64,000 nt of DNA, from NCBI GenBank assembly GCA_030407005.1, contig JAUDYN010000006.1:1984001-2048000 (forward strand). The letters are read 5' to 3'. The DNA is from Desarmillaria ectypa (Eukaryota; Basidiomycota; Agaricomycetes; Agaricales; Physalacriaceae). The notes beneath the pieces were generated by a model that saw only the letters and a list, made by a program, of their open reading frames with translations, did no database searches and was not told the origin of the DNA. Made by a program: the position numbers and the translations under genes. Below are positions 32,098 to 43,416 of this stretch, piece after piece (positions within the stretch are counted from its first letter, which is position 1; each line of letters opens with the position of its first letter).

Positions 32098-34056
32098 ATG
32101 TCGCTGAATAATGACAGTATTGACTCGAAGGAAGGTAAGGTCGAGGACCCGGTAGTTGTGGCAGACAAACAAGTACTTCCGCAGTACACATTCGCGGAGA
32201 CGAGGAAGATTTTACGAAGAGTGAGTACCACTAATAAAATCTCTCCTTTATGCTGCCTAACCACCTTTGATCAGGCTGACTTACATCTCCTTCCTCTCCT
32301 CATGTTGGCGTATCTGCTCAAGGTTCGGCTCTCAGGTGGCTGTTCAATCCAGCCTAAATCGTATTTTAACAGAACCTTGATTCCAACATCGTCTCGTATG
32401 CCAAGACCGTTAACACGGGAAAGTCCACGAATATCCTGAAGCAACTTCATATGACTACGGATGAGTATGGATACCTGTCCACTATTTTTACGGTACGTAG
32501 TCCCATTGCGATGGAACGAGGGTTCATAGTACTGATATTACCCGTTTAGTGTACTTTCCTGGCGTTCGAAGTCCCTTCGAATTTGATTCTAAAGTGGTCT
32601 ACACCTCGATTACATTTTTGTCGCATCATATTCTTGTGGTACGTGAACACATTACCCGTGGTGGCTAGTATAGTTACAATTTTTTTTCAGGTCCGTAGCT
32701 GCTTGCTGCCACGCTGCGGCAAAAAACAAAAGTGGCCTTTATGCTGCCCGTGCTTTTCTCGGCGTCTTTGAGGCCGGTCTTTTCCGTATGTTACGTCCTG
32801 GATTTTCTCTCCGTAATATTATGTTAACTATAATCATATGCAGCCGGAATTCTCCTCCAAATGACATTCTGGTATCGTCCAGATGAACTTGCCTTCCGCA
32901 TGGCCATGATCACTATTCTCGGACAGTTTAGTAATATCCTTGACGCTCTGATTGCATACGGCCTCGCCTATATCGACGGACGTCACGGTTTGTCAGGCTG
33001 GCAGTGGGCCTTCATTATCGGTGCGTTACCTTATTCCAGCATGATGTTTGGCACAAAGCTGACTTTGTTTCAAGTCGGCTGCATAGGATTCGTGTTCACA
33101 GCTTTCATTTTCCTATTTCTCCCTGATTACCCCGATTCACCTCAGGGTCACAGGCAGTTCCTCACTTCGGAGGAAGGCAAGTTCATAGTTAACCGCCTTC
33201 CTCCTAACTCACCCCGCCAATCCGACGCTAACTTCAATTGGGCTGATGTTAGGGCCGCGTGCAAAGACCCCCTTACTTATGGATTCTGCTTTATCCTGCT
33301 TTGCCAGCAGACCGGCATTGCTGGAGTAAGTTTGTCATTCATCTTACGTCGCAAGCATACTAATCCATCTTCCATTACAGTACACCTTCTGGCTTCCCTC
33401 AATTATTGCCGGCTACGGATTTACAACCACAACGAATGCTCAGCTCCTCAACATCCCTCCTGCAGCTATATATATTGTATCTGCGCTTTCATTTGCTTGT
33501 AAGGCATTCTCTTCTTACCTAGACTTCCATACTGATAGTAACTTTAATATCGAGGGATTTCTGACCATAGCTTCAAAATACCCCGGCCCGTGTACATGCT
33601 CGTTTCTCTCGTCGTTCTTATCGGTACCTTCATTGGTCTCGCCGTGTGCCGGAACAATCCGGGTCTTCTGACGCTCATTCTCCTCACCGCGATACCCTAC
33701 GCAGTATACCAGACGATGATATATCCTTGGCGTTCCCAGAGCACCAAAGGATCATCATATGCTTCCTTTGCGTTCGCCTTCCATAATAGCGTGGGCCAGA
33801 TTGCGAGTATTTTTGCTGCCCAGATTTTTCAATCGAAGTATGCACCAAGATGTGAGTGCCTCGTCTTTCTTAACAACCCGATCTGATTGGTCGTACAGAT
33901 ACCATCCCCTACATTGTGTGCATCATATTCTTTGCACTTGCGTTGCTTGCCGTCCTCTTTACATGGTATTTCAGTTATGATACCGAAAAGGGGAACAGAC
34001 GCCTGGCAAAGGAAAGGAAGACAGCGGGGAAAGTGGACAATGTCGTCGTCGTATAG
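32098..34056 (+). CDS. MFS permease, ACS/Dal5-like family
   Basis: A membrane transporter of the anion:cation symporter branch, which in fungi includes allantoate, nicotinate, pantothenate and similar carboxylate carriers. The start is the ATG at 32098 (MSLNNDSIDSKEGK), giving a hydrophilic N-tail, then VDLHLLPLLMLAYLLKNLDS, the classic first helix of this family. Further family marks are FEVPSNLILK, ARAFLGVFEAGLFPG, FWYRPDELAFRMAM, the GLSGWQWAFIIG loop, a central hydrophilic loop (PDSPQGHRQFLTSEE) and WLPSIIAGYGF. About 12 helices are expected. Around eight short introns; the frame resumes after each. The stop is TAG 34054-34056 after KVDNVVVV. The substrate cannot be told from sequence. 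Confidence 0.87.
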
Positions 34057-34673
34057 ACGTTGGCACGTTATTAGGCTTCCAATCCTATATTCAGAGAGTT
34101 TGTGGTGGATATTTCAGCGGTTATGGTTTCACGTTTCCTTATTACCGTCACGCGTGTATCGAGGCGATATATCCTCCCCCTCTGATCTTGCTTACGATCG
34201 TATTCAAAGACTGTGATAATGTTGAATGCCCTTATGACATGAAAAATGGACCCTCGGACGGGTCACTTGAGTTGTCAGAAGTACTTCTAAACTATCCGAA
34301 TACAAACTTGCCTAGAAGCTGTATGAAAGTTCTTCCGTATTTATTCTGTTCGACCCTTCTGTGAGTAAAGGATGACGGCTTGCGCTAAACATGAAATCCG
34401 CGGGTTTGTGACGAGTGATACGATCAGCTGAGAGCAAGAGAATCAAGCAAGCCCTCAGAGGAAATTCAGCGTAATATTCGTTTTCCACGGCCGAAGAAAG
34501 TTCCTTTAATCCTGGTAAACAACTAAGCTGAGACGCCCGCTCCCTAAGGAAAGTACAACATTTATCAGTGAAATTGACTACCCAACAGTACGTGTATTGA
34601 AATATAGAAATATAGAAAATCTGAACATCAATCATGCGGTGAATTCCTCCGAGTCAGTCTCATTATCAGAAGA
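34057..34673. other. 3' intergenic region, no gene seen
   Basis: Lies between the stop codons of the MFS gene (+) and the DUF6533 gene (-), which converge. It holds only short frames without support, and presumably the two 3' UTRs. Confidence 0.5.
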
Positions 34674-36292
34674 CTACTCTTCGAAGTCACTCAGAGGCAG
34701 AGTGTCCAGCTCGTGACTAATTTCCACCTCGCGTGGTGCGGCACTGTTGTCCGACGAACCGCCTACGTCAGTTGTTTGATGAAGATTGAGGCTGAGCCGG
34801 GACATCAAGGTCACAGATACGCTACGGTACCGTTTGGATATTAATAACATGGCACCAAGACAAAGAAGGACATGTACGGCCTTACCTACTGGCGGAAGAG
34901 GAAAGGCCGCCTCTAAGAAAGGGCTTTATCAACAATATCAGCATCTGGGTAATACAATAGAGTAGAAGAGGTACCCCTGCTAGCTGTCCGCACGTCAATC
35001 TAAGCATTATCAGTGAGGAGAGTGAACACACATAGAAGGTGAGAACGTTGGAAAGCGTGGCTAACGCCATAGCCCTAAATGGAGCTTGATTATTAGGAAG
35101 CGAAATTGTGCAGGAGAGGGACGAACGCATAATAAATAGCTCCTGCCATTGCAGCTGCTCATCAGTTAACCAACTCGGCCATCAGAGGCGGCAGACGTAC
35201 CATCTCTAAAGACGAGATACAAAAGAGGTATATTTTCTGTTCTATATATATATGCCCTATAAAACGTGAAGGCGAAAAGCATCGAGTCGTAGATGAAAAG
35301 CGCCTCCCATGCAGTCGCGATACCTGGCAAAGATTTGATAAGTATGTGTGCCCCAAAGGAACGATATAAACGTAGACTGACGGATGGCTCTAATGAAAAA
35401 ACAAAGTCAGTAATTACCCCGGCAGAACAGATGAACAGAAATGCACGTTACGCGAGGCAAACCGATGTGACATCCGGAATCCTCCCATCGGTCGCCTTTC
35501 TGGTCCGTTAGAGCCCACTTTGAACAGAAAAATGAATCGGCAAGATTGTCGTCAAACGGAGATAGAACGCACACAAGACACTGTAAAGAGTATCACTCCG
35601 CTTCCGAGCATGTATTTTAATACCCTGATGTTGCGTGTATACAATGCATAGATACGCATGGTCAACATAGCTTCGCGGAATCAGCGGAAGGAGTTCTAAA
35701 CACAGGCAAAAGAAAGGACTTGCTGCATACGACAACTTGGGTGGAAACGAGCAGGATTTGGCGATAAAGCGCGTATCTGTTACAACTGCAAAGCCCGTCA
35801 ACAGCTGGATTTATGGTGACGAAATCAGAAAACGGAATACCTCTAAATACGACGATGAGCCCTGATTAATACTTCAGATAGGCGTGAACAGCTCACCGTT
35901 GGTGATAATGTCGTAAATCCTAGAATAGTGACAGTTATATTTCCGAAAAACGCCAGGTATCGATTGGTGAAAAATAAATAAGAACCAAACGTCTTCGGTT
36001 TATTCCAGATTAGACGTAGTTCATCATCTGCACTGGTCAGAATTGTGTAGCATGGCAACGGGGGGACAGCCATACCGATGGTTATCAGATGGTCCCAGTA
36101 CAGAAATGCTGAAAATGGGACAAACGGTAAGCATTGATATTTGGAATCCTGGGGCGGCGAAGCAGACATACAGATTGAGATTATTTGGAGATACCCATGA
36201 TGCAGTCTACGAACATCGTCATCAATTCATGCTGAGAGAAGCTGGCTGACTTACACTTCCCAAGCCTGCTCATTGGAATCCTTGTTATCCAT
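34674..36292 (-). CDS. DUF6533-type multi-pass membrane protein (copy 1)
   Basis: Function unknown; the family is greatly expanded in Agaricomycetes. A likely first exon at 36292 (MDNKDSNEQAWEV) is followed by LHHGYLQIIS, then SFLYWDHLITI-DDELRLIWNKPKT and LFFTNRYLAFFGNI, the signature N-terminal domain. Further on come a helix with AWEALFIYDSMLFAFTFYRAY, then LVFRDG, GAIYYA, MALATLSNVLTFY, FLRGGLSS and SVTLMSRLSLNLH, a conserved C-terminal block, and an acidic tail ending in TAG at 34674-34676. About eight to ten introns. Predicted to have seven membrane helices. Its head-to-head neighbour at 37053-38679 is a paralog. The middle exons (35840-35400) are the least certain. Confidence 0.75.
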
Positions 36293-37052
36293 GGGAGTGT
36301 GAGATTAAGTGAATGTGCTACTCACAAGCATCTCTCAAGTACTACCCAGCTTGATATTGGGATCTTGTTGAACAAATGGAAATGTATATACGTTGACAAC
36401 ATTGACAGTTGGTGGATGTACGAGACATTAAAACACTTGATGTTGGGCAGTCGCGGTAGTGTGATCAACAGGAGATTGGCTCCGAGTCTGGAGCCATTGG
36501 CAGACCGGCACAACCTTCCGGACCACGTGGCAAAGATTCGACATGGTCAAATTGGAATGACGGCGGCGTCATCTCGATCTCAATCTTCGCTCTCATGTTG
36601 TTTTCCACCCGAAGAAGTTGTGGTAGCCGTGCTGCTCCTGGTTCTTTCTCCCAGGATATATTATTTTTTTAATGGACCTCGCTATAGAATCAGATCCGTG
36701 GCGGAACCAGGGCTTCCTAAACGACCGTCTGCAGGTAAATACGAAGCTGCGCTTTTTAGTTGTGTCAAGCTTCTCTCTGGTATGTTCCGGTAAATTCTCA
36801 CTAGAACCGCCCGCCTAGCTGGACTAATAAGCTCTTTGACATCTAGCGACGGATCGGACTTCTCGGCTATATGATACTACCTGGACTCACCTTCTACGGC
36901 TGAAGGTTGGACGCTCCCCACTTTCCCCCCCTCAATCGGGGAGTTCTAGGATACTGTCCCGTCCTTGTCAACATTTCGAATACGACATCTCGATGCTTGA
37001 CGTCCCTGCTTCTCATTTGGATTTTTTTTCTTCCTGACTGCTCACCACTACT
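36293..37052. promoter_or_regulatory. Divergent intergenic region between DUF6533 paralogs
   Basis: 760 bp between two head-to-head starts. It contains a 164-codon plus-strand frame (36299-36793) with no domain, no homologous counterpart and no visible intron logic, taken as chance. CT-rich stretches just before 37053 are typical of fungal promoters. Confidence 0.4.
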
Positions 37053-38679
37053 ATGTCTGACAATGTGTCGTCTACTGAAGAAATGCACGTACCTACTTCC
37101 TTCTTCTCAGTGGCGCAAGCACTAAGATGATTGATGTAGACTGTTTCACAATTACCTGCACATGATTGCTATGTGTTCGTTCGATCGCGTTCGTTAGTGG
37201 TGGATGTCACTGACGTACATGACTAGCTTTTGTGTACTGGGATCATTTCATCACCTTCGGTCCGTCTTTCTCCTCTCTCGTTCGTCTGCAATATTAACTT
37301 GTTGTAGACACTGAGATTGAGTATCTATGGAAGCAGCCCAAAACACCCAGTGCTCGATTGTTCTTTCTGAACAGATATCTCGCATTTTTTGGGAACATAT
37401 GTGTAACAGTGCTTTCGTTCACGACATTATCCGTGACGGTACGCACCCTACTCCAGTGTTTCAACTGACGGCTAATAAATGTACAGAGGTGCGTTTAGTG
37501 GAGTTTCTTTGGTGGCATAAAGTTAATATCGTCCACCAAATCAGCTGCCAACGCTATAATCTGGTCCGCCAAGTGCTGTTAATTATCAGCCAAATTATCG
37601 TTTGCAGTCAGTATCTCACACTTCCTAAGTTTAATGTTGACGTTCCTCGCAGTTCTCTTAACGATGCGAATATACGCTATTTATGCTTGTAGCCTGCGCA
37701 TTCTCTGCTATATGGTGGTGAGCGCCATCATTCTGGCCAGTGTTTCTTGTGTGCGTGTCAGAACGTCTTGTCAAGAGATCCTGTTCTGATTTATGTCCAG
37801 TGGTCTCTCTCCGGTCAAAAACATGTCGATTTCAAGCCTTCGTCCGGTTGTCACATCGGTTTGGACCGAGATACGTACGTCTCGTCGTCGGTCAAGTCTT
37901 TCATCGGCTAACTTGGACTTTCCAGCGCAATTCGTAAGCAGCTCTGACTGCTCCCGCTTGGACAGCGAAGCATGATTCTTCCTGCAGACATAGCGTCAGC
38001 GTGGGAAGCGCTCTTCATATACGATACCATTCTCTTTAGCTTGACGCTCTTCAAAACGTACAAAGAACGACGGAACCGTGTTACGCCTGACATTTTATCC
38101 CTCATCCTTCGAGATGGTGAGCAACTTTCACTGAATCTTGGAAACTCCCGACTCTCTAAGGCGGATTTGTCAGGCGCTATATACTTTGCGTAAGGCAGTT
38201 TTGTCAGTATTTCAGCTTGCAGCACGCTACAGCTACTCTCGCAGCGTTATGGCCCTTGCTAATTTATCTAATATTCTTACATTTTACGTACGTTTTTTGC
38301 GTTCGCATGTCAATCACTTTTTGACTTGTATTTCTTTTTCAGTTAGCTCCGGTAAGTACTCTTTTCCTGGGCGTAATCCTTCTTATCATCCCGTTCCGCC
38401 GCAGCCGTTTCTCCGTGGATCTCTATCATCCTTCGCCAGTTGGTATGTTTTCATGCTTTGTCATTCATTAAAGCTAATAACGGCCCTAGTATTTCTGTAA
38501 CAATGATGTCTCGGCTCATGTTGAATCTGCATCAGACAGCAACTGTTGGAATATTCTCCGCAGGCTTTCCTACCAATGACTTGACATTTCGAACAGTCCA
38601 GACTGCCACAGTTCAATTTGATGAAGACGATACAGAGTTGCGAGATTTTCCATCGCATAGTCGTCTTATTGAACTATAA
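37053..38679 (+). CDS. DUF6533-type multi-pass membrane protein (copy 2)
   Basis: Paralog of copy 1. The ATG at 37053 gives MSDNVSSTEEMH; after an intron comes LFHNYLHMIAM, then SFVYWDHFITF, then DTEIEYLWKQPKTPSARLF and LFFLNRYLAFFGNI. Later parts: MRIYAIYACSLRILCY, AWEALFIYDTILFSLTLF, LILRDG, GAIYFA, a NLSNILTFY block, FLRGSLSSFAS and SVTMMSRLMLNLHQT. The protein ends at TAA 38677-38679 with an acidic tail. The splice phase at YWD and at the following D-E/T-E exon is the same as in copy 1, supporting origin by duplication. Seven helices are likely; the role is unknown. Confidence 0.75.
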
Positions 38680-38818
38680 AGTGCTTAGCATTTGTTTCTC
38701 TATTGAGATTCATGTATAGATTTGTATCGTTGATGCGGAAGTAAGTACTGAGACTCCCGCAGTTGCCTCACCAAAGGACAACATTACGTCAAGATCTTGT
38801 GCCTACGGCTGTTTCGCC

Positions 38819-39266
38819 TTATTTCTTGCCAGCCTTCTTTGCTGCCGTCCTCGCCCGATTAATCTGCTTCTTCCATCCGTAGCACTGGTTACAACCTTTG
38901 ATAACAGTCAGCCCGACCGATGGTAGCAAGGAGCGTCTCTGACCTGTTAATGCATGCTTCTTGCACTGATAGACGCCATCCTTGTTTATGATGGCTGGGG
39001 GACATTCGATGCCCTCACGGTCGATGGGATCAAACTAGTATGAACGCAGTCAACACCGATAAGAATGGAAAACAGAGAAGATGACCTACCCCAAAGAACG
39101 CATCATTTTCCTCCCTTCCATCGTACCCACAGACTGCACACTATGATCATCGTCAGACGACCTGGGTAAGCGACGAAGAGAAGCCACTAACCACTTCCTT
39201 GAAGTGAGTACAGAAATACGCATCGTTGACTTCGATGGTAGCAGGGGTAGTGACTTCAGTCGACAT
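38819..39266 (-). CDS. Small cysteine-rich protein, unknown function
   Basis: About 100 residues in about four exons. The ATG at 39266 gives MSTEVTTPATIEV, followed by NDAYFCTHFKE; then a CAVCGYDGREENDAFFG exon, FDPIDREGIECPPAI, YQCKKHALTG and finally CNQCYGWKKQINRARTAAKK with TAA at 38819-38821. The Cys and His spacing (CX2C twice, C with H nearby) suggests a zinc-binding fold. The basic tail could bind nucleic acid. Splice junctions keep the frame. I recognise no named family; small proteins of this look occur in other agaric genomes, by my recollection only. Confidence 0.6.
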
Positions 39267-40632
39267 AGTGGAAGAGAGTTTGGGTGCGTTCAGTGGGATG
39301 GTGGTGGTACGTATCCAAGAGCGGATGGGTGGGAAAGAAGAGCATTCTTGGAGTTGTCTAGAGTCAGATGGGGGGTGAAGCATCATATGACCAGCACTCG
39401 TGTTCCAATATTCCAGGAGGGGCTGGGTCTTCTGCACCCCGAATTTCGCTATGCACTTCTGGGTCTCGTGGTGGACGAGATTCTTGAAAGTTACGTACTG
39501 TGAACCTCGAAAATGGGCCCTAATACAACGTGTAGTCGAACTCGTTGAGGCTCAGCACGGAACTCTGTATCCGCTAATTCCGAAACTTCGAGCTCACATG
39601 TTCGCTGAATGAGGTCAAGTGTTCATGCATAGTAAGGACTGAATCCGATCCTGAGCGCTTTAGCCAGCACATTGAACTGATTCGAACATTTAAGAAAGAA
39701 AGCAAAACCTCATTTCAGTAGACACGTGTTCCGTGTTTCGACTGCGAGTGCTGATTAATTTGGACTCAGATGTTGAGATTCGAAATGCTTGGATACCGAC
39801 AATCATGTGACCTATTGACTGGTAAGTTTGTCGGTTGAAGTTCATTTCGTTTCACCGGAGTTATAAGTACAAGCAATAATCCTGTCAGGCACTGACCCAT
39901 ATATTTTTATCTATACTGAGTACGGGTCTTTTACCGAACGGATCTTCCACCGTCTCCGACTCAAGTCAATCGAGTCCTTCCCAGGATTTTGAGGTGTTTG
40001 TGCCTATGCCCACCTGCAAGCCAATCTTCATGTCTCCCTTCCGAGATCCTTCGTTCTCATTGCTCGCACTACTCGGTAACCAATACCAGCTTCCATGCGA
40101 TCCAAATTGCTTCACCCGCCCGCCGCGTACTCCATCGAACTTCTCGTACTATTTGACAGTGCTGAAACACCTGTAGGGCTTCGATTCAGCCAAATCTTGA
40201 TGATGAACTTTCGTGATCCGATTCATTGATGCTTTAATTCTGGCACGAGATCACTGTACGAATAGCCTACCAAGATGTGGCGAGTACACAAGCGGTACAT
40301 TACACTTGGCATTTTCGAGAACAAATACTCACTGAAAGATGCTCAAGTCGGTTATGTAGCGAATGTGTGACGCTAACTTCTGTGGGAAATACCAAGGAAG
40401 ATGGAGTCAAAAGCCGACTCTTTGACATTCTGTGCTGACGGGCAGCATAGCTGATGAACCTGTCACCCATTAGAAATCTTCCCAGCGCGGGTAGCATACC
40501 TTTGGCGATAACGTCAAATATTCCTGGATCCGGATCTGCGGTCATTATAGTTTGATTCACTTTGGAGTAGGACTATACCTGTCCTGGTGGTATATAAACG
40601 CCAGCAGTCACCCATGCCGCACTCGACTATTC
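39267..40632. other. Intergenic region, no supported gene
   Basis: 1.37 kb between the small Cys-rich gene and the SDR. An 86-codon minus-strand frame at 40300-40560 starts with TADPDPGIFDVIAKG, loosely like the DPHPSIENVI end of the nearby aldolase gene, but the match is too short to call. A plus-strand frame at 39994-40176 has no support. TATATAA at about 40590 may be the TATA box of the SDR at 40633. Confidence 0.4.
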
Positions 40633-41886
40633 ATGGCTTCTACTAAGGGTGTCGCTTTGATCACTGGCTCCTGCCAAGGACTGGGGAAAGCTATCGCCCT
40701 CCGACTAGTAGATGATGGATTCGACGTCTCTATCAACGACCTGCCCTCGAAAACTATGGAGCTTGATGCCCTTGCAGCCGACATCATCGCGAAAGGGAGG
40801 AGGTCGTGCGTCGTAACGGGAGATGTTTCTGTTGAAAGCGACGTCATAAGTATCATAGAAAACACTGTTCACGAACTGGGGGCGTTGAATGTTGTCAGCA
40901 GAATCTCCACATATGCATCAATTATGATACTCACTACTCTACGATGTAGATGGTAGCCAACGCTGGTGTTTGTACCATGCGTAGCATCATGGACAGTAAG
41001 TCGCAAGCCCCTGCTGTGACCCGAAATAACTCTTACGCTCCTTTAGCTTCTACTGAAGACTGGAATCGCATCTTTACTGTAAATGGACAGGGAACTTTCC
41101 TCTGCTACAAGTACGCCGCGAAACAGATGATTAAACAGGGTCATGGTGGACGTATTGTGGGCGCTTCTTCCATTGCGGGGAAGCAAGGTCAGCATATCCA
41201 CCAGCCTTTGGTTCAAAGACTGATGTACATGTACCAGGTTATGCCAATTTGGCTGCTTATAGTGCATCCAAAGGCGCCATCCGCCTGCTCACACAAAGCG
41301 CTGGTTCGTTGGTTTCCTCCTCCATGCTCATGCGCAAGTACCGATGTTTGCAAGTGTAGCCCGAGAATTCGGACCGTACGGTATCACAGTGAATGCATAT
41401 GCACCTGGTAAATCTTATTGTTCATCAAACTGCCCTCTGATCGAAAACGCTGAACGTACTTCCGCAAGGCCCAACTTACACTGAAATGCGTACGTTGCCC
41501 TAAATATTCAGACCGCAGTCTAATATTCCACTACAGTTACCGACATTGGTAAATCTACAGGAGACGAGAAGAGTTTTTATGATTCGGTCAGTCAAAGACC
41601 TTTTCAGCTAGACCGCGGAGCTTAACAGTAATTTCAATAGCAAATTGCCATAAGTGCGAGAGGACAACTTCTGGAGCCTGCTGACATTGCTAGCATCGTA
41701 TCTTATCTCGTCTCTAGTGAAACACGTCTCTTAACAGGTGGGTGGTAAATTCGTATCTGATGGAAACTCTCGTTGAGCAATTGATGTGCAGGTCAAAGCG
41801 TGAGTCAAAAATCCTCGATCGATAGCTGTACTTGCTCACACCTATCACGGATAGATATCGGTTAACTCCGGGTTGTTTTTCGATTG
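40633..41886 (+). CDS. Short-chain dehydrogenase/reductase (acetoin reductase-like), copy 1
   Basis: An NAD(P)-dependent oxidoreductase of the classical SDR family, close in look to diacetyl/acetoin or 3-oxoacyl reductases. The start ATG at 40633 gives MASTKGVALITG. The cofactor motif TGSCQGLG is followed by DLPSK (acid residue at the end of strand 2), GDVSVESDV, then VANAG after an intron, the catalytic Ser in GASSIAGKQG, and YSASK with the Tyr-Lys pair. Next come REFGPYGITVNAYAPG, EPADIASIVSYLVSSETRLLTGQS and the SVNSGLFFD end, with TGA at 41884-41886. Six or so introns; about 260 residues, the usual SDR length. All catalytic residues are present, so it is likely active. Substrate unknown. 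Confidence 0.85.
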
Positions 41887-42032
41887 AAAGCTGGTTTGGA
41901 CGTAGTACATTTGTATAATTTCAAGCCGGTCAGCCTTACTAGTTCATTATCTTGGTCGTGTCCAGCGGAAGCTATTTGCAAGTGGCAGGAAATACTGTCC
42001 GAAATTACCCCTACATCAGTAACGACGTTCAT

Positions 42033-42978
42033 CTAGAGTGGACGATGAGAAACTTTCATGCAGGCTGCTAGTTTTAGAGAGAACGCGAATCTCACCATGT
42101 CAAAGCCTTCTTGAGACCGCTTCGCTGCTTGCTCTCCCGATATGCAATATATAGCATTAAGAGTGATTCAAATGAGCGTATGGAGAGACACACAAGAAAC
42201 GTCAACCAACCACTTCTTTCCTTCGAAATGAGCTACGCGAAGTGTTTCTTTGATCACATTCTCAATACTTGGATGCGGATCCGGCGACGGCGGTGGATAT
42301 CCAATGGATATAGATAGATCACATGGGGCAATAAATAGCACATCTATGAGTCGTCAGTTCATACAGCGAAGTAAGTAGATAAAGTCAACGCTACCAATTC
42401 CATCAACAGCTACTATGTCTTTCATATTTTCCACCCCTTCCTCGGCTTCGATTTGAACCATAGCAGTAACCTCTTTATTCGCCGAATCAAGATACTGTGG
42501 GCCGTTAAACCCCACGTCCTATGGGTGAAGGGGCTCCCAAATCCACGCCTCCCTGCGGGAGGAAATCGGCTATCCATCACGACTTCCTTGGCCTTCTCTG
42601 CTGAAGACACCTAGACCATTGCCTCATTGTACTTAAAACGTAAGCACCTAAAAAAGCGATAGAGTACCATAGGAGCCAAGATTCCGCGGGCTCCTGCATC
42701 GAGGGCATACTTGATCTGCCAACTGGTGCTCGAACTGATCCCAGTGGCAGGGACTCATACCAAAGCACTAGAAACCCCGTTTCCTGCTAAATAAATAGCT
42801 GCGACGCTCTCGGAGACGCTTTGGTGGAGCGGTACTTGGCGCAGTCTATCATTACCCACGAAAGTCGGGTGCTGGCTTGAGCTACCGTTCACGCATGAAA
42901 GTAGCCTGGTAGAGATATCCAGGTGCGAAAAGCCATTCTGTTTGACTCGAAAGCTTCACAAAGGGCGTGAGTCGTCAT
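42033..42978 (-). pseudogene. HpcH/HpaI-type aldolase pseudogene
   Basis: Aldolases of this family cleave 2-keto-3-deoxy or 4-hydroxy-2-oxo acids to pyruvate and an aldehyde with a divalent metal. Visible in order: MTTHALCEAFESNRMAFRTW at the start (42978), then LPGYFHA, stop, TVAQASTRLSWVMIDCA; next GVSSALV, stop, VPATG; WQIKYALDAGARGILAPM; AEKAKEVV, FPPAGRRGFGSPF, the metal-site region AMVQIEAEEGVENM, VDGI, LFIAPCDLSISIGYPPP, DPHPSIENVI, then YCISGEQAAKRSQEGFDM near 42090. Both stops are TGA where homologs have an arginine (HAR-TV, LVR-VP), that is CGA to TGA. A frameshift follows IDCA. The usual GPYDLS is APCDLS here. The end is approximate. Confidence 0.75.
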
Positions 42979-43416
42979 GGCTATTAGGGAAAACTGTGGA
43001 GCCTCGAAATAGGTAACCAGAAGTTACGAAGCATATTTTTACCGTGGGTATAGTAGTATATCATGTAGACCTCAAAGCTAAGGCTCTGAGAGGCTCGCCT
43101 ATTAAAGTCTTGCCAACAGCCACGCAGAAAGACGTCCAATATTGACAAATTATCGCCTTATAGATAGAAAAAATCTCGAAGTCGACCCCGATCGATCATC
43201 TAGGATTCGCTGCAGCGCTGATCGATCGGCACTTTGATCCCGCGGACAGAATAATTTCACTGGGTGAATGAACAAGAGTAGATCCAATTGAAGCTAGGAT
43301 AAAGCTTTCTGTAATCTGATTTTATAACAATACTGAGGAGTGCGGAGAAGTACTATCAATCAGCTCGGATGGTTCACCGTGGCGAAAATATTTTCTAGCT
43401 TGTGCACTACCCTCAT

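Noticed and set aside
36299..36793. 164-codon plus-strand ORF
   Set aside because: It lies in the intergenic region between two divergent genes and has no recognisable domain or codon pattern. Host genes here are intron-rich, so a single long frame is not good evidence.
40300..40560. Second aldolase remnant (TADPDPGIFDVIAKG)
   Set aside because: The similarity to the aldolase C-terminal block is only a few residues and the rest of the frame does not match.
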